Below are positions 10,917-18,197 of a DNA stretch of 64,000 nt, in pieces. Source of the DNA: Fictibacillus phosphorivorans. Lineage in GTDB: Bacteria > Bacillota > Bacilli > Bacillales > Fictibacillaceae. A model generated the notes under the pieces. That model did not search any database. It was not told where the DNA came from and saw nothing but the letters and a program-made list of their open reading frames with translations. How positions within the stretch are numbered: position 1 is the first letter of the stretch; each line of letters starts with the position of its first letter. A program made the translations under genes and the position numbers. The DNA lies in contig NZ_VDZU01000001.1 in assembly GCF_007673525.1 (NCBI RefSeq), forward strand, positions 868,001 through 932,000, written 5' to 3'.

Positions 10917-10917
10917 T

Positions 10918-10975
10918 AGGGGTCTGACCCTACACAATTACAAACCGCTATTTTGTCCATATGGAAAGGACAAAA
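10918..10975. repeat. GGGGTCTGACCC-type short dispersed repeat, copy 1
   Basis: GGGGTCTGACCCTACACAA at 10919 is followed by TTACAAACCGCTATTTTGTC. The same opening and body recur at 13118, 16063 (reverse) and 25523. This copy merges into the crh terminator hairpin. Confidence 0.75.
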
Positions 10976-10987
10976 TAGCGGTTTTTC
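10942..10987 (+). terminator. strong rho-independent terminator after crh
   Basis: A perfect 15-bp stem, ACCGCTATTTTGTCC against GGACAAAATAGCGGT, encloses a short loop and is followed by TTTTTC. The stem sequence belongs to the dispersed repeat. Confidence 0.85.
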
Positions 10988-11055
10988 AATTTTACAGGGT
11001 TGGCCACTATCGTTCTCTCAATATACTGTATAAGAGGAAAAGGGAGGCGATTACT

Positions 11056-11355
11056 TTGCATCATACAAGTTTTATGCATGACTGGTCGTTTGCCGCAGGA
11101 TTAACGATTGTAAATATCCTTCTGACACTTTACCTGATAAGACCTCGAAGAAGTACGGCACGTTTGATCTTTTGGGTTCTGATGCTGATCTTTATATTTC
11201 TATATCCTTTGGCGTTAGCTGGATTTTCGCTGCTAGGTCCAGCAAGTTCAGGATTGTTCCTTGGCCTTGCGTTTATGATTACAATCATCTTCAGTCTCAT
11301 TCTATTTTTTAGTGTGTGCTGGGTATGGGTGATTCGGCATTCGTTTTATCGATAA
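11056..11355 (+). CDS. small hydrophobic membrane protein, unknown function
   Basis: The reading frame from the TTG at 11056 encodes 99 residues with three predicted membrane segments (about residues 10-28, 37-58 and 66-92) separated by an RPRRS-type basic loop. The TTG is chosen because AGGGAGGCG lies 7-8 bases upstream; the frame is open further 5' but that part only reads through the crh end and terminator. I recognise no family. It sits between crh and the trp leader and shares no visible operon with either. Confidence 0.6.
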   Translation: MHHTSFMHDWSFAAGLTIVNILLTLYLIRPRRSTARLIFWVLMLIFIFLYPLALAGFSLLGPASSGLFLGLAFMITIIFSLILFFSVCWVWVIRHSFYR

Positions 11356-11421
11356 ATAAATCTATAGAAACGATATCAAACAGCTTACTTTAAACTGCTG
11401 AGATCTCTCCTTAAATGAGAG

Positions 11422-11450
11422 TTGACAACATGTGGGTAACCCTATATATT
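11422..11450 (+). promoter_or_regulatory. sigma-A promoter of trpE
   Basis: TTGACA (11422-11427) and TATATT (11445-11450) are separated by exactly 17 bases. Transcription would start near 11457, just before the TRAP-binding triplets. Confidence 0.8.
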
Positions 11451-11463
11451 AATCACTAATCAG

Positions 11464-11522
11464 GAGAATAGTAAGAGTTGAGATGAGTGGAGAAAAGAGA
11501 GCATAGTTTGAGCTGAGTTGAG
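11464..11522 (+). promoter_or_regulatory. TRAP-binding site: eleven GAG/TAG triplets in the trpE leader
   Basis: GAG or TAG triplets start at 11464, 11469, 11475, 11480, 11485, 11490, 11497, 11504, 11510, 11515 and 11520, separated by 2-4 bases. Eleven is exactly the number bound by the 11-subunit tryptophan-activated TRAP ring. TRAP binding here should favour the downstream terminator when tryptophan is plentiful. AAACCTCT (near 11544) can also pair with AGAGGTTT of the terminator, giving an alternative fold. Confidence 0.85.
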
Positions 11523-11580
11523 AGTATTTTAATCCTCCGATTAAACCTCTTTCTTAGTTTATTTATGATGCAAACATCAG

Positions 11581-11616
11581 CCTCCGCTGTAAAAAGCGAG
11601 AGGTTTTTTATTTTTT
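11581..11616 (+). terminator. attenuator terminator of the trpE leader
   Basis: CCTCCGCT pairs with AGCGAGAGG around a GTAAAA loop, followed by TTTTTTATTTTTT. It lies between the TRAP site and the trpE ribosome site, as expected for transcription attenuation. Confidence 0.75.
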
Positions 11617-11634
11617 GAAAGAGGTGGATTAAAC

Positions 11635-13167
11635 ATGTTTATGCCAAAAGTAGAGGAAGTTATTTCTCTATCAAAAGAAAACTTTAATGTGATTCCGATC
11701 GGTTTTACTTACCTATCTGACCATGAAACGTGCATCTCTCAGTTTGAGAGAGTTCGTCATGAAGAACATGCTTTTTTGCTTGAAAGTGTTGAAGGAGGAG
11801 AGCGTTGGGCGAGGTACTCGTATATTGGCAGAAAGCCTTTCTTGGTGGTTTCTTCATCAGGAAAGACCATAGATATCACATTTATAAATGAAAAACAAAC
11901 GATCCATAAGCAAGGTTCTCCGTTAGATATTGTGAAAGAGTATGTATCACGATACAAATCTCCTAAACACTCTTCTCTGCCTCCGTTCACAGGAGGCGCT
12001 GTTGGCTTTTTCGGCTATGATTTGATTCATACGTTTGAAAATGTGCCAAGGCCAAAATCTCCATCTGAACAAGAACATGAAATGGAATTTTTGTTTACAG
12101 ATGAGGTCATCGTATTCGACCATCTTAAGCAAAAAACAACGATTGTGTGCAATCTGCACGTTTCTCCTGATGATAACGAAAAAACCTTACACGAAAAATA
12201 TGAACAAGTGTGCAACAGAATTCGGAGAACATATGAAGAGCTGCAGCAGCCTATAAAAAAGAAAGCTGTTCCTTCAGAAACTCCACTAACGGAAATGAAA
12301 AAAAATGAAGTCCGTTCTTCACATACAAAAGATGAGTTTTGTTACATGGTGAAGCAAGCGAAGAAGTATATCAAAACCGGAGATGTTTTTCAGGTCGTAT
12401 TATCACAGAGATTCGAACAAGAGACCGAAGCAGATCCTTTCGATGTGTATCGACTTCTTCGTTCCATGAACCCTTCACCGTATATGTATTATTACAAATC
12501 AAAGGATGCTTATATCGTTGGTGCGTCTCCAGAGCTTCTTGTAAAAGTGGATGATGGATGTGTGGAGAACAGACCGATCGCGGGAACACGTCCAAGAGGA
12601 AAGACGCTTCAGGAGGATCTAGCTTATGAACAGGACTTGCTTGCTGATGAAAAAGAACGAGCAGAGCATGTCATGCTTGTTGACCTCGGAAGAAACGATG
12701 TAGGCAGAGTGAGTGAGTACGGAACCGTAGAACTAGATTCATATATGGAGATCGAGCGTTATTCACATGTTATGCACATGGTGTCACACGTGAAAGGTAA
12801 ATTGCAAAAAGATAAAGACTTTTTCGATGCTCTCCGATCTTGTATGCCGGCCGGTACCGTTTCAGGTGCGCCAAAGGTCAGAGCCATGCAGATCATTTCT
12901 GAACTCGAACAACAATCGCGAGGCGTGTATGGTGGTGCCATCGGGTACTTAGGATTTAACGGCCAGATGGATTCTTGCATCGCGATTCGGACGATCGTGT
13001 TTCAGGATGGAAAAGCCTACGTCCAAGCAGGTGCAGGCGTCGTAGCGGATTCGGTTCCAGAGCGAGAGTACGAAGAGACAGTCAACAAAGCGAAAGCCAT
13101 GCTGAAAGCAATCGAGGGGGGGACAGACCCTAGACAAATACAAACCCCCGTTTTGTCTATTCGGTGA
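11635..13167 (+). CDS. trpE: anthranilate synthase component I
   Basis: The 510-residue enzyme makes anthranilate from chorismate, with ammonia from a separate glutaminase subunit. The N-terminal FLLESVEGGERWARYSYIG carries the LLES tryptophan-feedback motif, which favours TrpE over PabB. The chorismate-binding region has GASPELLVKV, RPIAGTRPRG, LVDLGRNDVGRV and PAGTVSGAPKVRAM. GAGGTGG lies 7 bases before the ATG. It is alone: trpD-C-F-B-A do not follow, and an oxidoreductase with its own promoter is next. The last 17 or so codons (GGTDPRQIQTP onward) read through a dispersed repeat and look like an acquired tail. Confidence 0.93.
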   Translation: MFMPKVEEVISLSKENFNVIPIGFTYLSDHETCISQFERVRHEEHAFLLESVEGGERWARYSYIGRKPFLVVSSSGKTIDITFINEKQTIHKQGSPLDIVKEYVSRYKSPKHSSLPPFTGGAVGFFGYDLIHTFENVPRPKSPSEQEHEMEFLFTDEVIVFDHLKQKTTIVCNLHVSPDDNEKTLHEKYEQVCNRIRRTYEELQQPIKKKAVPSETPLTEMKKNEVRSSHTKDEFCYMVKQAKKYIKTGDVFQVVLSQRFEQETEADPFDVYRLLRSMNPSPYMYYYKSKDAYIVGASPELLVKVDDGCVENRPIAGTRPRGKTLQEDLAYEQDLLADEKERAEHVMLVDLGRNDVGRVSEYGTVELDSYMEIERYSHVMHMVSHVKGKLQKDKDFFDALRSCMPAGTVSGAPKVRAMQIISELEQQSRGVYGGAIGYLGFNGQMDSCIAIRTIVFQDGKAYVQAGAGVVADSVPEREYEETVNKAKAMLKAIEGGTDPRQIQTPVLSIR

Positions 13168-13176
13168 AGACACTCG
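13118..13176. repeat. GGGGTCTGACCC-type short dispersed repeat, copy 2, inside the trpE end
   Basis: GGGGGGACAGACCCTAGACAA followed by ATACAAACCCCCGTTTTGTC aligns with copies 1, 3 and 4. It overlaps the last 17 trpE codons and supplies the stop codon. AGACAAA and TTTGTCT can pair within it. Confidence 0.7.
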
Positions 13177-13244
13177 CGTCCCGTATAAGCAATACAGCGT
13201 GTCTGGAAGCCAACCGCCTCTGAGCAGAATGCTATTATCAAATG

Positions 13245-13273
13245 TTGAAAATGGATATACTGTCCTTTATATT
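13245..13273 (+). promoter_or_regulatory. sigma-A promoter of the MDR oxidoreductase gene
   Basis: TTGAAA (13245-13250) and TATATT (13268-13273) are spaced by 17 bases, about 35 bases before the start codon. Confidence 0.65.
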
Positions 13274-13307
13274 CTTTTAAATGACCAACTTAAAGGGGCG
13301 AGTATAG

Positions 13308-14285
13308 ATGAAAGCTTTAATGCTCGAAGATAAAAACATGTGGCGTGAGATGAAGGTTCAAGAAACTGAAAAACCTTCACCAGGACCCGGGGAAGTATTA
13401 ATTCGTATCAAGGCTGCTGGACTTAATCCTGTAGACTACAAGACTGCTACAAACGGCAATCCTGCCTGGAATTATCCACACATCCTTGGTGTTGACGCAG
13501 CGGGGATTGTTGAAGAAGCAGGTGATGGCGCAGCTGAATTCAAGCAGGGAGACCGTGTATTCTTTCATGGGAATTTCATGAAAAACGGAGGTTTTGCTGA
13601 GTATGCTGTGACAACTGCTCATTCTTTGGCTAGAATTCCTGATGAGCTATCGTTTGAAGAAGCAGCGGCTCTTCCTTGTGCAGGGATGACAGCATACCAA
13701 GCACTTTTTAGAAAAATGAACCTCCAACAAGATGAGACAATCTTGATTCACGGTGGAGCTGGTGGTGTCGGCGGATTCGCTATCCAGTTGGCTAAACAGA
13801 TCGGAGCTACCATCTTCACAACATGTTCTCCTGAAAATGAGGAGTACGTAAAAAGCCTTGGGGCCGACCACGTGATTTTTTATAAAACAGAAGACGTTCA
13901 TGCACGTGTTATGGAACTGACAGACGAAGTTGGAGTCGATGCTGTCCTTGACACGGTGAGCCGCGAAAATGCAACTGAATCATTAAAAAGTATCGGATTT
14001 AATGGGCGAATAGCATTTATTGCGGGAAATCCTGATTATTCTGCTGTAAAACCTTTTAGTCAGGCACTCTCTTTCCATGAGATCGCACTTGGTGCTGCTC
14101 ATTTCTCGAATTCAGTAAAAGCTTTAAAAGATTTACCAACAATGAATGAAGAATTAGCTCAGCTTGTCGTTGAAGGAAAGATCTCAGCGATGATTTCTGA
14201 AAAGATCTCACTTGAAGAAGTGCCAGCAGGACTCATCAAACTCTCTGAAAGACATGTTAAAGGAAAGATTGTTGCTGTTATATAG
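13308..14285 (+). CDS. zinc-independent MDR-family alcohol dehydrogenase / quinone oxidoreductase
   Basis: The 325-residue protein belongs to the medium-chain dehydrogenase superfamily. It has an N-terminal GroES-like domain (residues about 1-120, GPGEVLIRIKAAGLNPVDYK) and a Rossmann domain with HGGAGGVGGFAIQLAK near 145-160. The cysteine/histidine zinc ligands of true alcohol dehydrogenases are absent, as in NADPH:quinone reductases. The substrate cannot be predicted. It is monocistronic, with its own promoter and a terminator shared with clpP. Confidence 0.85.
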   Translation: MKALMLEDKNMWREMKVQETEKPSPGPGEVLIRIKAAGLNPVDYKTATNGNPAWNYPHILGVDAAGIVEEAGDGAAEFKQGDRVFFHGNFMKNGGFAEYAVTTAHSLARIPDELSFEEAAALPCAGMTAYQALFRKMNLQQDETILIHGGAGGVGGFAIQLAKQIGATIFTTCSPENEEYVKSLGADHVIFYKTEDVHARVMELTDEVGVDAVLDTVSRENATESLKSIGFNGRIAFIAGNPDYSAVKPFSQALSFHEIALGAAHFSNSVKALKDLPTMNEELAQLVVEGKISAMISEKISLEEVPAGLIKLSERHVKGKIVAVI

Positions 14286-14291
14286 TCATAA

Positions 14292-14330
14292 AAAAAACTG
14301 GACTGTAAATTCTGCAGTCCAGTTTTTATA
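14292..14330. terminator. bidirectional terminator between MDR gene and clpP
   Basis: AAAACTGGACTG and CAGTCCAGTTTT form a 12-bp stem flanked by A-tract and T-tract, so it can stop transcription arriving from both convergent genes. Confidence 0.85.
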
Positions 14331-14338
14331 TTGCCTTA

Positions 14339-14941
14339 TTATTTTTTAATATCTGTGCTATCTACAGATGTGATCAGTTTATCAACCAATCCGTATTTAA
14401 CCGCATCTTCTGCAAGCAAGAAGTTATCACGGTCTGTGTCGCGCTCGATGACTTCAAGCGGTTGACCTGTTTTTTCAGAAAGGATCTTGTTCAGCTGTTC
14501 GCGCATCTGGATGATACGACGAGCGTGAATTTCGATATCACTTGCTTGACCACGTGTTCCTCCAAGAGGTTGGTGAATCATAACTTCAGAGTTTGGAAGC
14601 ACGTAACGTTTTCCTTTTTCCCCTGCTGCAAGTAAGAAGGCACCCATAGATGCTGCCATACCGATACAGATCGTGGAAACGTGTGGCTTGATGAAGTTCA
14701 TCGTGTCATAGATCGCCATACCAGCTGTGATCGAACCACCTGGGCTGTTTATGTATAACGAGATGTCTTTATCAGGATCTTCAGCCGCTAAGAATAGAAG
14801 TTGTGCTACGATTGAGTTTGAAACATTATCGTCGATCGCACTACCAAGCATGATAATACGGTCTTTTAATAGACGGGAGTAGATATCGTAAGCGCGCTCC
14901 CCACGGTTCGTTTGTTCAATTACTGTTGGAATTAAGTTCAT
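14339..14941 (-). CDS. clpP: ATP-dependent Clp protease proteolytic subunit
   Basis: The 200-residue serine protease assembles into the tetradecameric barrel that degrades proteins delivered by ClpX, ClpC or ClpE. All three catalytic residues are at the canonical positions: Ser98 in GMAASMGAF, His123 in VMIHQPLGG and Asp172 in [20 protein letters not shown] precedes the start on the coding strand. A CtsR box overlaps its promoter, so it should be derepressed by heat and protein damage. Confidence 0.98.
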   Translation of the reverse strand: MNLIPTVIEQTNRGERAYDIYSRLLKDRIIMLGSAIDDNVSNSIVAQLLFLAAEDPDKDISLYINSPGGSITAGMAIYDTMNFIKPHVSTICIGMAASMGAFLLAAGEKGKRYVLPNSEVMIHQPLGGTRGQASDIEIHARRIIQMREQLNKILSEKTGQPLEVIERDTDRDNFLLAEDAVKYGLVDKLITSVDSTDIKK

Positions 14942-14982
14942 GGAAATCCTCCTTCTCCTTTTTCAAGTTAAACTGTACTGTC

Positions 14983-15012
14983 ATCATACAAAAAAGGTCA
15001 AACAAGGTCAAA
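14983..15012 (-). promoter_or_regulatory. clpP promoter overlapped by a CtsR operator
   Basis: On the + strand two GGTCAAA heptads (14996-15002 and 15006-15012) are separated by CAA, the classic CtsR direct repeat. On the coding strand the distal heptad supplies TTGACC as the -35. TATGAT (14983-14988) lies 17 bases further on as the -10, so CtsR binding blocks the polymerase. Confidence 0.9.
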
Positions 15013-15159
15013 CAATATGCTGTATGTAACTCATTTCGCCAGCAATGCTCAATATCCTTCTTACACCTTATGTATGGGCTATCATCATAATGCCCGCTAG
15101 AAGCAGGATTTTAAACCTCTAGATTAGAAAACAATACCCTTATTACAGAAATATAAGCC

Positions 15160-15375
15160 CTAGTTTTCGTTTTTAATTTCAATATAAGCGGTTTCTAGGT
15201 TGCGTATACGACGGACGATCTCACTGTTTTTGTTAAGATTATCATTGATCAGCGTGCCCACGATCGAACGGTAGTACGCATTCATCGCATGTGTTTTCGT
15301 AAAAACATCTTTGTTGCGTTCTATGTATTGCTGAAAGTTCTCTTTAAAATAAGGTACTGAAAATGCTTCGCTCAC
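15160..15375 (-). CDS. small conserved-looking protein, unknown function
   Basis: The GTG at 15375 gives a 71-residue, charged, probably helical protein beginning MSEAFSVPYFKENFQQYIER and ending IEIKNEN. This start is chosen because AAGGAGG lies 7-8 bases upstream; the longer frame from 15405 would contain that site. There is no signal peptide or membrane segment. I do not recognise the family. It lies between clpP and the cold-shock gene with no clear operon partner. Confidence 0.6.
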   Translation of the reverse strand: MSEAFSVPYFKENFQQYIERNKDVFTKTHAMNAYYRSIVGTLINDNLNKNSEIVRRIRNLETAYIEIKNEN

Positions 15376-15486
15376 TTGATGTTCCTCCTTCATTCGTAAA
15401 ACCATTCATGAAAGGTTCATGTTCTTTATCTATCATAGCCTATCAAATGTGTATGCAAAAGTATTATAAAATTTCTATCCCTTGTT

Positions 15487-15515
15487 TTGACAATTGGATT
15501 TTAGCATGTTATAGT
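15487..15515 (+). promoter_or_regulatory. sigma-A promoter of the cold-shock gene
   Basis: TTGACA (15487-15492) and TATAGT (15510-15515) are spaced 17 bases apart. The start codon is about 190 bases downstream, giving a long 5' leader of the kind seen in cold-shock mRNAs. Confidence 0.8.
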
Positions 15516-15570
15516 TAATTCAACCATTTACGTTGTGAATATCTTTTGGATTTAAAGCGGTCGTACTTTT

Positions 15571-15617
15571 TGAATAAGAAGTGGAACACTTAAAATCCAC
15601 TTCAGAATTATTCAGAT
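15571..15617 (+). promoter_or_regulatory. stem-loops in the cold-shock leader
   Basis: GAAGTGGA and TCCACTTC form a perfect 8-bp stem, extended by TGAATAA against TTATTCA. A second small hairpin, AACGC against GCGTT, lies directly upstream of the AAGGAGG ribosome site (about 15673-15690). Temperature-dependent refolding is a possible role (inference). Confidence 0.5.
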
Positions 15618-15709
15618 GAGTGCGCATTTTTTTATGCCTTTTTATTTACATAGTAAGTCGGTTAAAAGAGTTAAAACGCTTACATAGCGTTTGTAAGGAG
15701 GAAACACCC

Positions 15710-15910
15710 ATGCAAAATGGTAAAGTAAAATGGTTCAACGCTGAGAAAGGTTTCGGCTTCATCGAAGTTGAAGGCGGAAACGACGTATTCGTTCACTTTT
15801 CTGCGATTCAATCAGAAGGCTTCAAGTCTCTTGAAGAAGGACAAGAAGTATCTTTCGAAATCGTTGATGGCGAGCGTGGACCACAAGCTGCTAACGTAAC
15901 AAAACTTTAA
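15710..15910 (+). CDS. cold-shock protein, CspA/CspB family
   Basis: The 66-residue OB-fold protein has both RNA-binding motifs, KGFGFIEV (RNP1) and VFVHF (RNP2), near residues 13-20 and 26-30. It binds single-stranded RNA and acts as an RNA chaperone. The ATG at 15710 follows AAGGAGGAAACACCC; the in-frame start at 15620 lies in the leader and is rejected. The exact paralogue (cspB, C or D) cannot be assigned from sequence alone. Confidence 0.95.
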   Translation: MQNGKVKWFNAEKGFGFIEVEGGNDVFVHFSAIQSEGFKSLEEGQEVSFEIVDGERGPQAANVTKL

Positions 15911-15921
15911 TAGTAAAGTTT

Positions 15922-15962
15922 AAAATGCCAGACTGCCTTCGGGCGGTGCTGGCATTTTTTTG
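15922..15962 (+). terminator. terminator of the cold-shock gene
   Basis: AAAATGCCAG and CTGGCATTTTTT pair, with an inner ACTGCC-TTCG-GGCGGT stem, followed by a T-run. Confidence 0.88.
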
Positions 15963-16003
15963 TAGGCTAAGAATTCATGGTTTCCATGGGAAGTTGAAGA
16001 GCT

Positions 16004-16063
16004 ACTTGTCTTCCTCACAAATACATATTCGAGGGACTTGTATTTGTGTGGGGTCAGACCCCA
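16004..16063. repeat. GGGGTCTGACCCC-type short dispersed repeat, copy 4 (reverse orientation)
   Basis: Read on the minus strand it begins GGGGTCTGACCCCACACAA at 16063 and continues with ATACAAGTCCC to AAGACAAG near 16004. CACAAATACA and TGTATTTGTG are perfect inverted repeats inside it. Confidence 0.75.
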
Positions 16064-16075
16064 AATTTTGTAGGA

Positions 16076-16091
16076 TGTATAGCGCTTACAT
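16076..16091. promoter_or_regulatory. candidate cre (CcpA) site upstream of sigL
   Basis: TGTATAGCGCTTACA is an imperfect palindrome resembling the catabolite-responsive element, with one extra base relative to consensus. It lies 35-50 bases before the sigL start. CcpA control of sigL is known in B. subtilis, which makes the match credible. Confidence 0.4.
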
Positions 16092-16125
16092 CTGTAGTAT
16101 GATGAAGAAATAGGGGGGATCTAGA

Positions 16126-17451
16126 ATGGAAATGGGTTTGTTTCAACAACAGAGCATGAACCTTGTCATGACAACTGAATTGCGTCAGGCCATCGCCATT
16201 TTACAAGTTCCCAGTTATGAACTGACGTCATATCTTCAAGAGCAGGCGTTAGAAAACCCGCTCATTGAAATTGCAGAACCAAAGGGCATGTTCACGACAT
16301 TAAAGAAGAACGTACGAAAAAATGGGGTTAATAGCCGATCGGGTGATCATCAGCCACTTGAGCATCTAATCATAGAAAAAGAAACTCTTTTTGATTACCT
16401 ATATAAGCAATCGATCCTTCTGCCGATTAAAGAGCAGGATCAAAAACTCTTTCGATACTTGCTGTTAAGTGTAGACGAGAGCGGATACCTTACCGTCTCT
16501 GCTGAGGAAACGGCCAACCGGTTTCATACGACAGTTGAAAAATGTGAGGAACTGATCGCTCTTCTTCAAACGTTAGAACCTGTTGGAATCGGGGCGCGAG
16601 ATCTAAGAGAATGTTTGTTGCTTCAGCTTGAAGAACAGCATCTCCAACATACATTAAGCTACATAATCGTTGATCAGTATCTAGATAAGCTTGCAGAGCG
16701 TAAGATGAAATGGCTAGCTACTCATCTGAATGTAACACCTCATGAAGTCGAAGAAGCAGCTGATCTTCTCCAAACACTTGATCCTCGCCCAGGCGCAGCA
16801 TACGCTCCTGCCAGCGATCAGGCATATTTATATCCAGATGTCTCTGTGACCGAAGAGAATGGAAAGTTTCACATTGCGGTGAACGAGCAGTACTCACCGA
16901 TGTTAAAGTTGAACGAAAGCTATGGAACACTCTTGAACGAAAGAAACGCAACATCGAAGTTTTTAGATGATTCGTTCCAAAAGTTCAATTGGTTAAAAAA
17001 GGCGCTGGATCAAAGAAAAGAAACGTTGCTTAAGATAACGAAAGAGATCGTGAGAATACAAGAGAAGTATTTTGTAACATTCAACCGATCGGATTTAATA
17101 CCACTCACTTTAAAAGAAGTAGCAGATGAGATTGGTGTACACGAATCAACGGTAAGCCGTGCCGTCAAAAATAAAGTGCTTCAAACATCAAAAGGGGCTG
17201 TTGAACTAAAATCATTTTTCACAGCTAAAATCTTTACGCAAGATGGAGGAAGCGTTTCGGCAACCTCTGCCAAATCGGAGATTAAGAAACTTGTAGAGAG
17301 CGAAGATAAAACAAAACCTTTATCCGACCAGATGCTCGCCTCTCTTTTAGAAAAGAACAGCGGTCTCACGATATCCCGAAGGACGGTTGCGAAATACCGG
17401 GAAGAATTAAACATACCATCTTCTTCAAAACGGAAACGGTATACCTCTTAA
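16126..17451 (+). CDS. sigL: RNA polymerase sigma-54 factor
   Basis: The 441-residue protein has the three regions of sigma-54. A Gln/Leu-rich activator-interacting N-terminus (QQQSMNLVMTTELRQAIAIL) comes first. A core-binding middle with helix-turn-helix (ADEIGVHESTVSRAVKNK) follows. Near the C-terminus is the RpoN box TISRRTVAKYREELNI, which contacts the -24 element. GGGGGG lies 7 bases before the ATG at 16126. Sigma-54 needs enhancer-binding activators; none are encoded here. It is monocistronic with its own terminator. Confidence 0.95.
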   Translation: MEMGLFQQQSMNLVMTTELRQAIAILQVPSYELTSYLQEQALENPLIEIAEPKGMFTTLKKNVRKNGVNSRSGDHQPLEHLIIEKETLFDYLYKQSILLPIKEQDQKLFRYLLLSVDESGYLTVSAEETANRFHTTVEKCEELIALLQTLEPVGIGARDLRECLLLQLEEQHLQHTLSYIIVDQYLDKLAERKMKWLATHLNVTPHEVEEAADLLQTLDPRPGAAYAPASDQAYLYPDVSVTEENGKFHIAVNEQYSPMLKLNESYGTLLNERNATSKFLDDSFQKFNWLKKALDQRKETLLKITKEIVRIQEKYFVTFNRSDLIPLTLKEVADEIGVHESTVSRAVKNKVLQTSKGAVELKSFFTAKIFTQDGGSVSATSAKSEIKKLVESEDKTKPLSDQMLASLLEKNSGLTISRRTVAKYREELNIPSSSKRKRYTS

Positions 17452-17454
17452 AAT

Positions 17455-17488
17455 AAGGTCTTTTCCTCTCGGAGAAGTCCTTTTTATT
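17455..17488 (+). terminator. terminator after sigL
   Basis: AAGG-T-CTTTTCC and GGAGAAG-T-CCTT form a stem around TCTC, followed by TTTTTATTT. Confidence 0.7.
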
Positions 17489-17561
17489 TGGCGCTATGGC
17501 TCACGAGTAAGTTCACTTCGTTAGAATAAACTTGTAGACGCAGGAGTAATGAAACAATCTT

Positions 17562-17608
17562 GAGGCTAACCGCCCCGTGGAAAGCGAGCAACCTGGAGCG
17601 GAAATCAA
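17562..17608. repeat. half copy (F) of the long palindromic repeat
   Basis: CTAACCGCCCCGTGGAAAGCG followed by AGCAACCTGGAGCGGAAATC matches only one arm of the palindrome seen in full at 21.64 kb. The partner arm is missing or unrecognisable. Confidence 0.6.
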
Positions 17609-17669
17609 CAACTTTCAAAAACAAAAACGCATACAAGATAGCCTAATACAAACCAAAGGAGCACTGAAA

Positions 17670-17915
17670 ATGGGTGAAAAAAAAGTCATACTTTACACGA
17701 AGATACATTGTCCACTTTGTGATGAGGCACATAAACTATTACAGAAGCTGCAGCAGGAGATTCCGTTTTCCATAGAGTCGATCGACATCTATCAAGATGA
17801 TCTCCTTCTTGAAAAATACGGTCTGATGATTCCGGTTGTTGAAGTTGACGGAAAAGAAGTCGACTATGGAATATTATCCGAAAGCAAGGTGAAGAAAGCG
17901 CTTACTAATTTTTAA
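17670..17915 (+). CDS. glutaredoxin-like thioredoxin-fold protein
   Basis: The 81-residue protein has a CPLC redox motif at residues 14-17 after a short beta strand (KKVILYTKIHCPLC). The cis-proline signature MIPVVEVDG, near residues 53-61, is typical of the glutaredoxin/thioredoxin fold. The physiological partner is unknown. The ATG at 17670 has AAAGGAGC upstream; longer in-frame starts read through repeat copy F and are rejected. It lies between sigL and cggR. Confidence 0.85.
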   Translation: MGEKKVILYTKIHCPLCDEAHKLLQKLQQEIPFSIESIDIYQDDLLLEKYGLMIPVVEVDGKEVDYGILSESKVKKALTNF

Positions 17916-18094
17916 TAAGTAAAAGTTGTTGAAATGTAGGGATACTATTTGATAATATAAACTTGCCAGAGAGAAATCTGACACTTTTATGACAAAAAGT
18001 GAATGCTGGCACGTTTTAAAAGATCACTTTCAGGGTAATATACAATAGGTAATATTGGGACTTGGGTTAAACCAAGTTATTTTCTTAAGTTAAT

Positions 18095-18130
18095 GGGACA
18101 AAAAATGACTAACCGGGACATAAAAAGTCC
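18095..18130 (+). promoter_or_regulatory. CggR operator
   Basis: Two 16-base half-sites, GGGACAAAAAATGACT and GGGACATAAAAAGTCC, are separated by AACC. This reproduces the two-GGGAC architecture of the B. subtilis cggR-gapA operator. It sits about 70 bases before cggR, so CggR should repress its own operon until fructose-1,6-bisphosphate accumulates. Confidence 0.9.
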
Positions 18131-18197
18131 AACCGGTTTATCATTTAATTTACTTAAAAGCTTAATCGTTCATCTCATTGAATCAGGAGAATGTGCA

